Position numbers and translations under genes: made by a program. A stretch of 64,000 bases of DNA from Isochrysis galbana. Its lineage: Eukaryota > Haptophyta > Isochrysidales > Isochrysidaceae. Below the pieces are notes generated by a model. It had not been told where the DNA came from, made no database searches, and saw nothing but the letters and a program-made list of their open reading frames with translations. Shown piece after piece: positions 50,489 to 61,177 of this stretch. Within the stretch, counting starts at the first letter, position 1. Every line of letters starts with the position of its first letter. The stretch lies in the NCBI GenBank assembly GCA_018136815.1, contig CM030945.1, positions 1,928,091 to 1,992,090 on the forward strand, read 5' to 3'.

Positions 50489-53400
50489 CTATAGAAGTCT
50501 GTGATGATATATCTCCACGCTAATAGATATAGTGTATATAACGCCTTCGGGGCGTCCCCTTTCGGGTGGCACGACCTGGATAAGGGCTACATCCACGTCC
50601 CCGGTGCACAATCCATACGTGTGCACGATGACTCGGCAGCCTTCCGGATTCCCGTTCGTTTCGTGCCACAAGGCGCATCGCCGCCAGCCATCGTTCACCG
50701 TGCACGCCGATTGCCTACCGCTTCTGCGGCCACCGTTATGGCTGGCCTTGAGCCCCAGTCTCTCCTCTACCGCCGTTTGGGTTTCCCTTACGCTGAGCAA
50801 TGGTCCCTTGTCCCTACCGCCACCACGGGACACCGGCTGCCTGCTCGTGTTGCGACCGGCTTGCCCATGCCTGAAGCTGTTGTCCGTGGCCGTATGCGCG
50901 CCGCCCCCTTCTTCCGGGTGCCAAACTCCCAAGTCAGTCAACCACCACCCGGTGCCATGGTCTACATGGATTTTGCCGGCCCACTCATCGAGAGCGTCAT
51001 TTTCAAGTACACCTGCTATTGCGGAACGGTGGATGCCGGCAGTGGCTATGGCCGCGTGTGGCCCGCGCGAGCTATGACTGCTGAAACCGCCTCGTCTGCC
51101 CTTTGCCATTTTGTCTCGGATGTCTCCGCTCACTTTGGTTTTGTAACCGACACATACAAACCCTGTGTTGTCCGCTCCGACAAGGGGAGTGCTTTCTTAT
51201 CCCATCACTTCCGTGACTTCGTTGCGCACCGCCGAATTCGCATCACTTACTCCTCGGAGTATACTCCTCAACAAAACTCGCACGTCGAACGCTTTTGGGG
51301 CATCGTCTTCGGCACTGCGCGCGTACTGCTGGCCGCCGCAAACCTCCCGCCTTCTTTCCATCCGTTTGCCATGCAGACGGCTGCTTGGCTTACCAATCGA
51401 CTACCGCGTCCATCTCGCCGAGGTCTCTCCCCCTACGAAATTCTCGCCAAACATGCTCCTGATATTAGTTCTCTCTATGCCTTTGGTTGCCTATGCGCCG
51501 TCTGCGCCCCCGTGCCACGCCGCATTGGTGATCGCCACTTCGCCGACCGAGGATGGTATGGCCTCTACATGGGACCCTCCGAAGAAAGCCCAGGGCATGT
51601 GGTCTACCTCCTCGACTCGAAACGCGTGATCGTTGCTGCAAAAATAAGAGTGTGGGAGGACCAGTTTCCTGGCCCCAAGAATGAACCACGTCATGTGTGG
51701 TTCGCCGACGATCATGACGAGCCAGCCGTCGCCAAACCTAATCTCGCCACTGCTGCCCCTGTCTCTGCACCTGTGCCCGTCACCGCACCCCTACCTGCCG
51801 TGCGCCGTTCACCCCGCCTTCTCGAGCTCGAACAACAAACCCTGACTACTAGTACCTCTTCTGCACAAAACTTAACACTGAATGATACTGCTGTGGCCCA
51901 GGCTGCAGCTGTGTTCGCCCACGCTTGCTGCGCATCGAGGTTCTATCCTCAGTCAGGCACTTTGTGCTTTGTTTTTCTTTCTGCCCTTCATCCTGTTACA
52001 GATCTATCGTCGCCTTTTGCCCACGCCCTCACCGTTGTCGCCGACATGGGAGACGTGTCTATTCCCAAATCCTATCGCCATGCCCTCCAATCTCCACACG
52101 CCGACTACTGGCGAGCCGCCATCCACAAAGAGCTCGCTGGTCTTATGGCCCTCCGAACTTGGGAATGTGTGCCAGAAGACACCGTGCCTGCAGGCTCAAA
52201 TCTCATGCATTGCCATTTTGTTTTTGCCGTCAAACGCAAAGCTGATGGCTCCATCGAAAAGTTTAAGGCCAGGCTCGTTGCTGATGGCAATACCCAGCGC
52301 TATGGTATTGATTTCGACCGCATCTTCTCCACTGTCGTCAAAACCGTCACTATCCGTCTAGCCCTCGCCATTGCTGCAGCCCGCGACTACAACCTCTCTT
52401 CCATTGACGTCCGCCAAGCATACCTTCAAGCCATCCTTCCTCAGCCTCTCTTCATGCGTATGCCGCCAGGCCTCCCCCAGCGTGATCATCGCGGCATTCG
52501 CCTTGTGTGCAAGCTGCTACGCTCGATTTACGGACTGCGCCAGGCTGGCCGAGAGTGGGCAGAACTCTTCACTTCCTTCCTTCTCGAGTGGGGTTTCCGA
52601 CGCTCCGTGGTCGATGTCTGCCTCTACACCTTCTCGGATGGACCCTCTCTTCTGTGGGTCCTCGTTTACGTCGACGACGCACTTATCGTTGATAACCATC
52701 CCGATCTCCGCGCGCGTTTTGTTCGAGATTTGGGGAGTCGCTTCCCGATCGAGGACAAAGGCGACTTGTCGTGGATTCTAAACGTTGCTGTTGCCCGTGA
52801 CCGCCTTCGCCGCCAACTCACACTGTCTCAAGGTCTCTACGTCTCCGACCTGCTCCAACGCCACGACGCCTACATCTCCTCGGCCACTACTCGCACCTTT
52901 AAGTCCCCTCTTGGCGCAATCGTTTTAGACCCGTCCGACTCACCTACACCCGGCTCTCCAGAGTTCGATGCTATGGCCTCCAAACGTGACACGTACATGG
53001 CCATCGTTGGCGGCCTTCTTTGGCTCGCTAATATGTCTCGCCCCGACCTTGCCTACGCCGCCTCACAGCTCTCGCGGTTCATGACTAATCCCGGGCCCCT
53101 CCACTTTGCTGCCGCCGTCCGAGTCCTTTGCTATCTCCGTGACTCCCCTCGCCGAGATCTTGTTTTCACCCCCGACCATGCACTACCTCTTCTAGCTCAC
53201 GTTGACTCCAATTGGGAGGCCCAGTTCTCTTGCACTGGTGCTTTACTCTTCTACTTCGGTTGCCCCATTCACTGGTTCTCCAAAACTCAACGCTCCGTCT
53301 CGCTCTCCAGCGCCGAGGCTGAATACTTTGGCGCCATGCTTGCCGCTCGAGAAGTCCTTTTTGTCCGTGACCTTCTTGTCGATCTCAATCTGCGTCCATC

Positions 53401-53674
53401 CGGGCCCACTCTGTTGTGCTCCGACTCCAAATCCGCGGTTAACATGTCTCTCGATCCCGTTGCATTCAAGAAGACCAAACACATTATGCGTGCCGCTGCA
53501 TTCCTACGTGACCTCGTTGCCAAAGAAGCTATTGCGATGCGCCAGGTCCCCGGCGATGCCATGCTCGCAGATTTCCTGACCAAAGCCATGGGCCCTGCCC
53601 CATTTTGCCGTCTCCTTGCTCTCCTAGAGAATTGCGCTTCCATTCTTATGAAACACGTGTCCCTACCAATCTAA
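50489..53674 (+). mobile_element. Ty1/copia retrotransposon (family 2), pol region looks whole
   Basis: A long open copia pol region with integrase core, reverse transcriptase carrying the usual YVDD box, and RNase H in the Ty1/copia order. It differs clearly from family 1 at 19610-27575 and is closer to plant-type copia sequences. The gag and protease parts and a matching pair of long terminal repeats were not recognised, so the element as a whole appears incomplete although the pol stretch looks intact. The long open frame suggests a recent insertion. A G-rich run follows the coding part at about 53706-53714, in the place of a polypurine tract. Confidence 0.9.
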
Positions 53675-54671
53675 GGTCTAAGCCTCGGCTCCCGCACTCG
53701 CCTTACGGGGGGGTATCACAGGACGCCGTCCTTTACTTTCTACTCACGGCCAAGTCTTACTAATAATCCGCAAGATTCCCTCCATCAAGTCGAACCTTCC
53801 GGACTTTGACCTCGATGATCGTCTCCACTCCCTTGCACACGATGTGCTACGTCTGAGTCAATCTCGAACGTCTGGAACATTCTCAATCTATGTCTACATT
53901 CATCATGGACTTGATCTCAGTTCACCTCATGCTTCCGGACTCCTCTGATGCTCAATCTCAATGTATTCTCAGATACCCCAAGGCACCCCTAGGACACCCC
54001 CTTGGTGAACTACACCCTCAGCCAATCAAGGTGCCCTAGTGCCTTTCTGACCCATTCGCCAAAGTTACTATCATTCCTCTCTTCACTTCGATTCTGTTCT
54101 TTCTCATCTCTACCTGTCACACACTATTACCTGTTCTCTTACGATAGCTTAATGTGTGTGATACAGGCTGAAGTGTTTTGTTGGAATCTCATGTGGCACA
54201 GTGGAGATTTGCTTGGTTTTTGTCCCAAGGTGGCCCTCAGTGCTCGGTTCTATCCCCATCGCTCAGCTGTCTGTCGCGATCCCTCACAATGCTGGTAATC
54301 CTTTTTGCAATCCCTCTGGTCCACTACTGGGTACCAGTACAACATCAGCCTGTCTGTCTTTCTGGTTTCTGGCCCCGGGGGGGGGCGAATCCTGACATCC
54401 TGACCGCACATCCCCTCCTTCACCCCCTTGCTTTGAAGAAGGTCTGAGTGGCCAGATGTTGCCGCGCGCGAGTGAGCTAGGGGGCATAGGTCCAGGTGCG
54501 CGCATAGAGCTTTGCGTGGTGCGGCCGTGCGTCGTGCATTGTGCATTTCTACTAGTAAAAATCGGCTACAACTACTATAAAACCCGTAAAATCGCCCGGG
54601 GGCTGCGCCCCCGGCCCCCACCCCCCACTACCCGATTTCAGTGACGGGTGATTGACCTGACCTTAGATCCG
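53675..54671. other. Copia 3' flank, no gene
   Basis: May include the 3' terminal repeat of the copia element, but no partner copy is available in the window to define it. Nothing else recognised. Confidence 0.4.
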
Positions 54672-54875
54672 TACGTCTTTTGTCAGTTTTCGATTACGTT
54701 TTGTTGTGGGGGCCCAAGGGGGGGGTCCTGGTCCTAATGGGCCCCGGATATGTGCTAGTTGGGTGTTGGGTGTATTGGGAACTTTCTACCGAAAAAGATA
54801 TCCTCAAATTTCCTCAATTCTGAGATGGAGATGGTCATTTTTTTACCCCTAATAAAAAACACTGTTTGACCGCCC
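54672..54875 (+). mobile_element. Right-end copy of the TA-flanked mariner-like family
   Basis: About 200 bp nearly identical to 40530-40722 (GATTACGTTTTGTTGTGGGG, GGGCCCCGGATATGTGCTAG, CCTCAAATTTCCTCAATTC) and ending TGTTTGACCGCCC|TA. Two small internal duplications (GTTGGGTGTTGGGTG and GAGATGGAGATGG) distinguish it. Confidence 0.85.
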
Positions 54876-55556
54876 TATTGCTGGAGGTTGGTGCGGCTGC
54901 GTGGCGTCTGTCATGTCCTGATCGGTCGGCGCGGCGAGGTGGGCGGGGGGGGAGGAGGGGGGCGGCGCGCGCTCCATGACCCTGTCGTTTTAACGATAGT
55001 TGCCCAGTAGGCTTTAGAGAGGAGTGAGCTTCTTCAGGGACCCGTATGAACAGAATGAGAATCGAGAATCAAGTAGAGAGTACTCTACTTTGCTACAATC
55101 TATTGCACTTCTGTAGAGAAGTAGAGTACTTCCATCCCTCAAGATGCCGCGTGCCCGCCCTTCTTACTTCTTACCCCCCCCCCCCGCGGCCCGCCCCCCC
55201 CCCCCCTCGCCCCCTTGCCCCCCCCCGCCCGCCAGCTCCTCCCCCCCCGCGCTCCCCCCCCCCGCCCCGCCCCGCCGCGCGGGACACATACGTAATGCCC
55301 CCGCAGGCTCCCCTTCCCCCCCCCCCCCTCCCCCCTTCTCCCCCGCTCTTCTCGCCTCCTCCTCGCCTCCATCTCCCCCCGCCCCCTCCCCTCTCTCTCT
55401 CCTCTTCTCGCTCGTTTTGTCGGGGGGCGGAGGGCTGCGGGGAGAGGCGACCTCGCCGCACCCTCGCCGCCGCCGCGAGGGAACCGCCGCAGAGCCAGAA
55501 AGGCCCTGGCCACCACACGGCTGGCGCGGCGGAGGGGGCAGTTCGCCCCGCGGCGC
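54876..55556. other. C-rich 5' flank of the ABC1 kinase gene
   Basis: A short inverted CTCTACTT/AAGTAGAG-like block (55070-55130), then long poly-C and CT-rich DNA (55165-55430) leading to the start codon. The open frames are compositional. Probably promoter and 5' untranslated region. Confidence 0.5.
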
Positions 55557-58005
55557 ATGCGGATCGCGCTACTCCTGCTTAGTGCTAGCTGCGCCCTCGC
55601 GCTCTTCCAGTCCGCCCCGCTCCGCACGCCGCGCCGCGTGAGGCCGGTGCGGCTGGCGGCCGTCGCCTCAGCGCCCGCACCAGATGAGCCAGATGTGCCG
55701 CAGCCTCGGCGCGCGGGCAGCTCCGAGAAGTACGCGCAGTATGAGGAACTGCGCGCACCCTACGACCGCGACCGGCTCCAGCGATTCTTCGCCCGTCGGC
55801 CCATGGAGTTCCTCTCACGTGTCGCAGACTTCTCGCGTGCATGGCTCGAAATCCGCGAGTCGTGGAGCAGGCCACCCTCAGCCTCGCAGCATGCGGAGCG
55901 TGGTGTGCGGCTGAGGGAGCAGCTTGCTGCACTAGGTCCTGTGGCGGTCAAGCTGGGTCAAACGCTCTCGCAGCGCCCCGACATTTTCGACGAGGAGATC
56001 TGCGATGAGCTCAAGCCGTTGCAGACGGCCAACCAGCCGTTTGCGGATGCTGATGCCCTCGCGCTGATCGCCGAGGAGCTCAAGTGGAGCGGGCCGATCG
56101 CGCCAGGCGTGGTTGCGCCCGGCTGTCCACATCCAGACGGTCCCCCGCTCTTTGCTAGCATCAGCACCTCGCCGATCGCGAGCGCTTCCCTGGGGCAGGT
56201 CTACAGGGCCGTAACACGCTCGGGTGCCGATGTCGCTGTGAAGGTGCAGCGGCCCTCTGCTATGCGGCAGGTGGCGCTCGACTTTGCCGTGCTGACGACG
56301 GTGCTGTGGATGGTCCAGAGCACGGGATGGGGCAACGGAGACCTCGTCGAGATCATCGACATCGTCGCCGACGGAGTCTTCCAGGAGATGGACTATCGCA
56401 ACGAGGCAAAGAATGCCGCGCTCTTTGAAAGGTCGCTCGACTTCCTCGGCTACGTCTCAGTCCCCTCGACCTTGTCAGAATTCCCGCCCACGCCACGCGT
56501 GCTCGTCACGGAGTGGATCCATGGCCGTCACCTTGGCGATCTTAGCACCAGTGAAGGGCTGCGGATGACCAAGTGCGCGCAGGCAGCCCCGCTTCCCGCT
56601 CCCAGCTAGCCCTTGCCTCATCATGTGCCCCCCGCCCCCCGCACGATGCAATTGCAGCATTGAGCGTCGCCGGTTGCTGACCGCACACTCAAACTCGTTC
56701 CTCACGCGCTGCACGTCTACTCCACTTGTGCAACCCCCCCCCCCCCCCTATTCATCTCGTCCGTGCAGCATGGCCGTCGACGCTGTGACTGCCTCGTTGG
56801 TGCTCACTGGCCTTGTTCACGCCGATCCACACGAAGGCAACATCATGCTTGGCGACGATGGCCGTCTGTATTTTTTGGACTTCGGCCTCATGTCCGAGGT
56901 CAAGCCCGAGATCATGGAGGCCTTCGCGTACGGCATCCAATGCGTGCTCAACAAGGACTATGACGGCCTTGTCCAAGCATTCATCGCCACCGGGTTCGTC
57001 TCATCGCCCATCGAGTATCGCTCCAACGTCAAGGACCCCTTTGGCGTTGGCTCGGCCGAGCAAATGTCGGCAGAACTCTCCGAGCGCATGGAGAGCGTGC
57101 CGGGCGGCACCTCCCGGTTCGGCGCCCTCTCGACCGTGCTGTTCGATATGGGCAACAATTGGCGTATGTACACGCCGCCATACATCATCCTGCTTATCCG
57201 GACGTTCCTTACCTTGGAGGGCATCGCTGGCCAGGTTGACCCCACATTCAACATTTATGAGGTCTCCCTGCCGTGGGCCATTCAGCGCGCCCTCAGCCCT
57301 TCGACGCCGAAGGGTGCGCGCGCCCTGCGCGACGCTCTCCTCACACCTGAAAATAAGCTTCGCTGGGACAGGGTCAATGAGCTCGTGGAGCAACAGCTCA
57401 ATGGGTCCTCGGACAAACCACTGGGCGAGGCAATCGCCAGCCCTGCAGCGCTGCCGACCGCCGAGGCGCAGCACACGAACGCGACGGTGGGCGGCAGCAG
57501 TCATGCGGGAGGCACAAGCGATCCGCTCCAAGCCGTCAAGGTATTGCTGGGCTCGCCGGGGGGCGCCACGCTGCGCAGAATCGCACGAGATGTGGACTCC
57601 ACCGAGCTCCTCACCACCCTGACGTCGCCACAGGCGCGGAAGCTTCGGCGGATGGGCGTTCAGGTGCTTGCGGATGCTCTTACGGAACGCTTCATCGCAG
57701 CACTGTCCGCTCTGCCCCTCCCTCGAGGCAACGTGTCCCGAGTCGCTTTGCCTGTCAGCCGCGCTAGCGAGGCGTTGCGGCGCCGACGGAGCGAGCGTCT
57801 CCTCGGTGTACAGCGCGTTTTGGTCGCCTCACATTTGAACCGGCAGCTGAGAGGGGGCTGGAAGGGCGCGGCCGCCCTCGGAGCTCTCGCCCTACTCTTT
57901 TTTCGGGTAGGCGTCGTTGCCTTTTGCCAAGCGGCTTTTCGCTGCATGGTACGGATGTTCCCAACATTGATGTCGAACTTGCGTAGAGCTTTCTTGGGCG
58001 TATGA
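55557..58005 (+). CDS. Plastid-targeted ABC1/UbiB-family atypical kinase (ABC1K)
   Basis: Exons 55557-56572 and 56769-58005 give 750 residues; the junction is AA|GTGCGC..GTGCAG|C, phase 2. The N-terminus MRIALLLLSASCALALFQSAP is a signal peptide followed by a Phe-led transit-like stretch, pointing to a complex plastid. All ABC1 hallmarks are present: VKLGQTLSQRPD (KxGQ, near 131), ASASLGQVYRA (A-rich loop), VAVKVQRP (lysine, near 226), QEMDYRNEA (near 276), HADPHEGN (near 355) and LDFG (near 376). Residues about 705-735 form a hydrophobic C-terminal segment (GALALLFFRVGVV). Family members sit on plastoglobules, thylakoids or mitochondria and regulate prenyl-quinone metabolism; catalytic residues look intact. 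The intron ends in a run of about 14 C, in line with C-tracts near other genes here. Confidence 0.92.
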
Positions 58006-59204
58006 GAGTGCGTCCTCATACGATGTGCCCACGCGGTCTGCTACGAAGCTTGCGCCCTGCTGGTGCCATGGAAGCAGCTAGCCAACCATATTCGTTCCTA
58101 TCGGGTTGCTGTCCTTGCATGTATTGCTGCCGCGCAACGAGCAAACAATGCAGTCAAGTCACAAGGAGCACACAGTGAACCGGCAATCACCCACATACCC
58201 GACGAGCAAGAGGGTGCGTCCCGTTCTCGCACGAGGGGAGAAAGGGCAAGTATATCCGCCCGATCCCACCACCACCTTCCCTCATCAACATTCGTCTCCG
58301 AAGGATACTTCATTGCTTTCAGTTGCGCGGTGCACGGCAACGTCACAACCTAGCGCTAGGGGTGCAGACTAAAGATGTCGTACAAATTTCCCCGCACACT
58401 TGGGTGGGCTTTTAGCGTGTACACATTTTCACAGCGGTCGTGTTTAGTGGCCATGAACGGCTCCGTCTTCTGCTCGCCGCCCTTGCTTCACGTTCAGCGT
58501 GAGTGCCGGTCCTCTCGGGGTATCTAGCGCCTGAGCGTATCTTAGACTAACTTCCAAGATAGCCCGGGGGGGAGTTGTGCTGTTGTGCTAAGACACTACG
58601 CTGCTCCACACCGAGACTGAGAAAGCAAAGGGAGGCGAAAAGGGGATGGTGGCGGGCAAACTTTAGCGTAGAGAGAGGGAGAGCGTGGGCGGCTTGGGGC
58701 GCGTGCGCGGCGGACAAGGAAAAAAAACCTTTTAATATTCTTAACGCACTCGCGGCGAATGGAACCACTACTACCTACTACACGTAGTACGTAGCATACT
58801 TTCTACACCCCCACTCCCCCGGCCCTTCTCCCCCCGCCATCAGGCGGCTCCCCCCGTACACTACTAGGGGGATAGGGGTGAAGGGCTTAGATATGGTCCG
58901 GTGGCCCGCACCTCCCCCCGGTGATCTTTGCCCCCCTTCCTCCTGTGTCTCCGAGTGCGGGCGGCCGACTCTGTCCCGACTTATCCTGTAAACAGGAGCG
59001 GGACTTACCAATTTTTCGGTGGGCGGAGCTCTCGCTCTGCCCACCCCCTTCTCCGCGCTCTCTCCCCCCTCTCCTGCGGCACGTGCGATGGCGCGCCTGC
59101 GGCAGGCCTCCAGCTGCCCCTGGCGACCCCTGGAGGCTCCTGGAGGCCAGCTCAGGGGGCAGAGGAGGCTGGGGCTGGGCCCTGGCCTCCCCTGCCTCTC
59201 CCTC
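58006..59204. other. Gene-free stretch with repeat D copy 3
   Basis: No supported gene. Holds repeat D (58719-58776) and GC-rich text that leads into the repeat at 59205. Confidence 0.5.
58719..58776 (+). repeat. Dispersed repeat family D, copy 3 (diverged)
   Basis: AAAAAAACCTTTTAATATTC, then a changed GCACTCGCGGCGAATGG block, compared with 820-880. Confidence 0.5.
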
Positions 59205-59495
59205 GCTGGCGCTCCTGGGCCTCTGGGGCCCCCACGCTGCACCTATCTGCTTGTCGACCAGGGGGGGAGGGGGGGTTGGAGCAATGGGCTGGCCACGACT
59301 CGCCAGGATGGGCGAATGGGGCAATGGGGCGAGCTTGTGGGGAAGGGAGCGTGGGTCAGTAGGGCAGACTCCTCCTGGCAAGCCATCAGGCATGCCAGGA
59401 GGATGGGTGGTTCCTCCCCCATGGCAGGGGAGGAGTGGAGAGAGGGGGGGGTTCGTGCCCCCCCATGGGTGAACCAAGTATAAACTTAGTTGCGG
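59205..59495 (+). repeat. About 290-bp direct repeat ending in the double hairpin, copy 1
   Basis: Shares with 60317-60592 the order GGGGCCCCCACGCTGCACCT, GTCGACC + G-run, GGAGCAATGGGCTGGCCA, CTCCTGGCAAGCCAT, GGTGGTTCCTCCCCC, the G-run/CTCGT/C-run hairpin and AAGTATAAACTTAGTT. The last 100 bp are family C. Confidence 0.85.
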
Positions 59496-59730
59496 CGGAC
59501 AAGGGAAAGAGGGGGGGCATCCCCCGCGCCGACTTCAAGTCGCGTTCCGTCAAAAGAGGGCCAGGTGATTTTTTTTTCAGCCCGAGGTGCATGTTTTCTT
59601 TTTCAACCATTCTCCAGAGTATTATTATTACAAAGATGAGTACAAAGCTAATCACGACATACAAGGACGCGGCGCGTGAGCATAGCAACTCCCCCCCCCC
59701 CTCCCCAAAACACACGGTAGTAACCCCAAG

Positions 59731-60138
59731 CTACGCAGGCTGAGTTTTCATCTTTTTCGTCTTTTTCTCAGACCCCTCCTCCTCGATCCTATTGTCGATG
59801 TCGTTCTTCTGGCAGGCGACGATGTCGCTTGGCTGATCTTGGGTGGCGAGGTCCGTGACGCGTGCGAGGACGACCTTCGTGTTCTCCATGTAGAGTTTGC
59901 CAGCTGCTCGGTGCACTTGCACCATGGGATTCGTTTCAGCGTACGCGACCGCCGTGATGTATTCCATGCAGAGGTACGCGACGGCGGCCTCGTCTCCAAT
60001 GTACTTGGTCTTAGGGATCCTGTCGTACTCGTCGGAGTAGTCGCCGACGAGCATGAGCTTTGCTTTGCACCAACGGCCCATGTAGGAGGCCTGAATACAA
60101 CATGTTGTAGGGGCTCTCCCATAGAATTCTGTCCGCAC
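59731..60138 (-). other. Unrecognised 135-codon open frame
   Basis: Starts at GTG (MRTEFYGRAP..) and stays open upstream of it, so it may be part of an exon. It contains CKAKLMLVGDYSDEYDRIP, TKYIGDEAAVAYLCMEYI and a Lys/Glu-rich tail EGSEKKTKKMK, ending just inside copies of the 290-bp repeat on either side. The composition is less GC-rich than the flanks and the protein looks globular, so coding potential is plausible. Could be an expressed orphan gene, or part of a mobile element bracketed by the two repeats. Function unknown. Confidence 0.35.
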
Positions 60139-60316
60139 CTTAACTATGCAGCCACGCCCGCTACTCTCACCCCCCCTCCACCTGCCTTGCGGCCCGTCCC
60201 TCGTGCGCTACCTAGGGGCTGGGTGTATGGGGTTTCCTGCAGCAGTCGGCGTGTTCCGATCCCCGATAGGTTTTCCTCTACTTCCTCCTGCTCCTGCGCC
60301 ATCGGGCTATCGGTTG

Positions 60317-60592
60317 CGCTCCTGAGCACTAGGGGCCCCCATGCTGCACCTGTCTGCCTGTCGACCGGGGGGGGGGGGGTTGGAGCGATGGGCTGGCCAC
60401 CCCGAGCTAGGACGCGCGATTCAGGCGAGTCTGTGGGGAGGAGAGTGGGCAGCAGGGCAGTGTGCTCCTGGCAAGCCATAATAAGGCGCGTGCCAGGAGC
60501 CAGGAGGGTGGGTGGTTCCTCCCCCGCAGCAGAGGGGGGGGGGCTCGTGCCCCCCCATGGGCGAACCAAGTATAAACTTAGTTCAAGCGCCG
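60317..60592 (+). repeat. About 280-bp direct repeat ending in the double hairpin, copy 2
   Basis: Direct copy of 59205-59495 with about 10-15% differences by eye. The two copies bracket the unrecognised frame at 59731-60138. Confidence 0.85.
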
Positions 60593-61004
60593 CAAAAACA
60601 TGCTTATGCTTCGACAGCCATGGCAACCCCAGGGGCACGAGCGCGTCAACGCCAGGTAGCACGCGCTCGAAAAAGCGAGGTTGAGAGTGGGCGTTAGCAT
60701 TCGTGCAATCGCTTGCCAGTGACAAGTGAGTGTGTCCCAGGGGGATGCGAGTGTGGCTCTGAGAGTATGGCACACCCTGCGAAGTGCAAATGACGACAAA
60801 TCCACTCAAGTAGATTAGGGATTAGGGGTTAGGGGATCAGTAACAGGAGCAAAAGGCCGTACAGCACATTCTAGACAACTGTGGTGAACTAGTGGCTCGT
60901 GGTTGCGTCACAGACGTCTATCAGTTACGTTATTCTTGATGTCGATTCTTCATGGTGGCCTACGATAAAAATGCTGTTATCTCAATTTTTGCCGCAGAGT
61001 GTGC
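60593..61004. other. Spacer, nothing but a short TTAGGG-like run
   Basis: GATTAGGGATTAGGGGTTAG lies near 60814. No gene. Confidence 0.45.
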
Positions 61005-61160
61005 TAAAAGGAGCTGTCATATTAGGAAGGAGGCGGAGATTCAAGTGCAAGTGCTGAAGCACACAACGGCATTGGCGCGACATTCAAATCATCGTCCATG
61101 TCACCAAGAGACGATGTAACCTCCCGCTCAGACGAATCTTCATGTGCTCTCTTCTCCGGC
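61005..61160 (-). repeat. Tandem duplicate of the receptor gene's 3' end
   Basis: 156-bp unit repeated at 61161-61316 with only a handful of differences. The unit holds the last ~45 codons of the seven-helix receptor plus its stop and the first bases beyond. The outer copy is not translated in the present model. Confidence 0.93.
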
Positions 61161-61177
61161 TAAAAGGAGCTCTCATA

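Noticed and set aside
55046-55641. Frames of 178, 162 and 165 codons upstream of the ABC1 kinase
   Set aside because: Poly-C/CT translation into Pro/Arg or Gly/Ala runs; overlap the kinase start in other frames.
58887-59483. Frames of 196, 183 and 154 codons
   Set aside because: Compositional, overlapping each other on both strands within repeat DNA.
60814-60833. Interstitial telomere
   Set aside because: Only about three imperfect TTAGGG-like units; too short to distinguish from chance.
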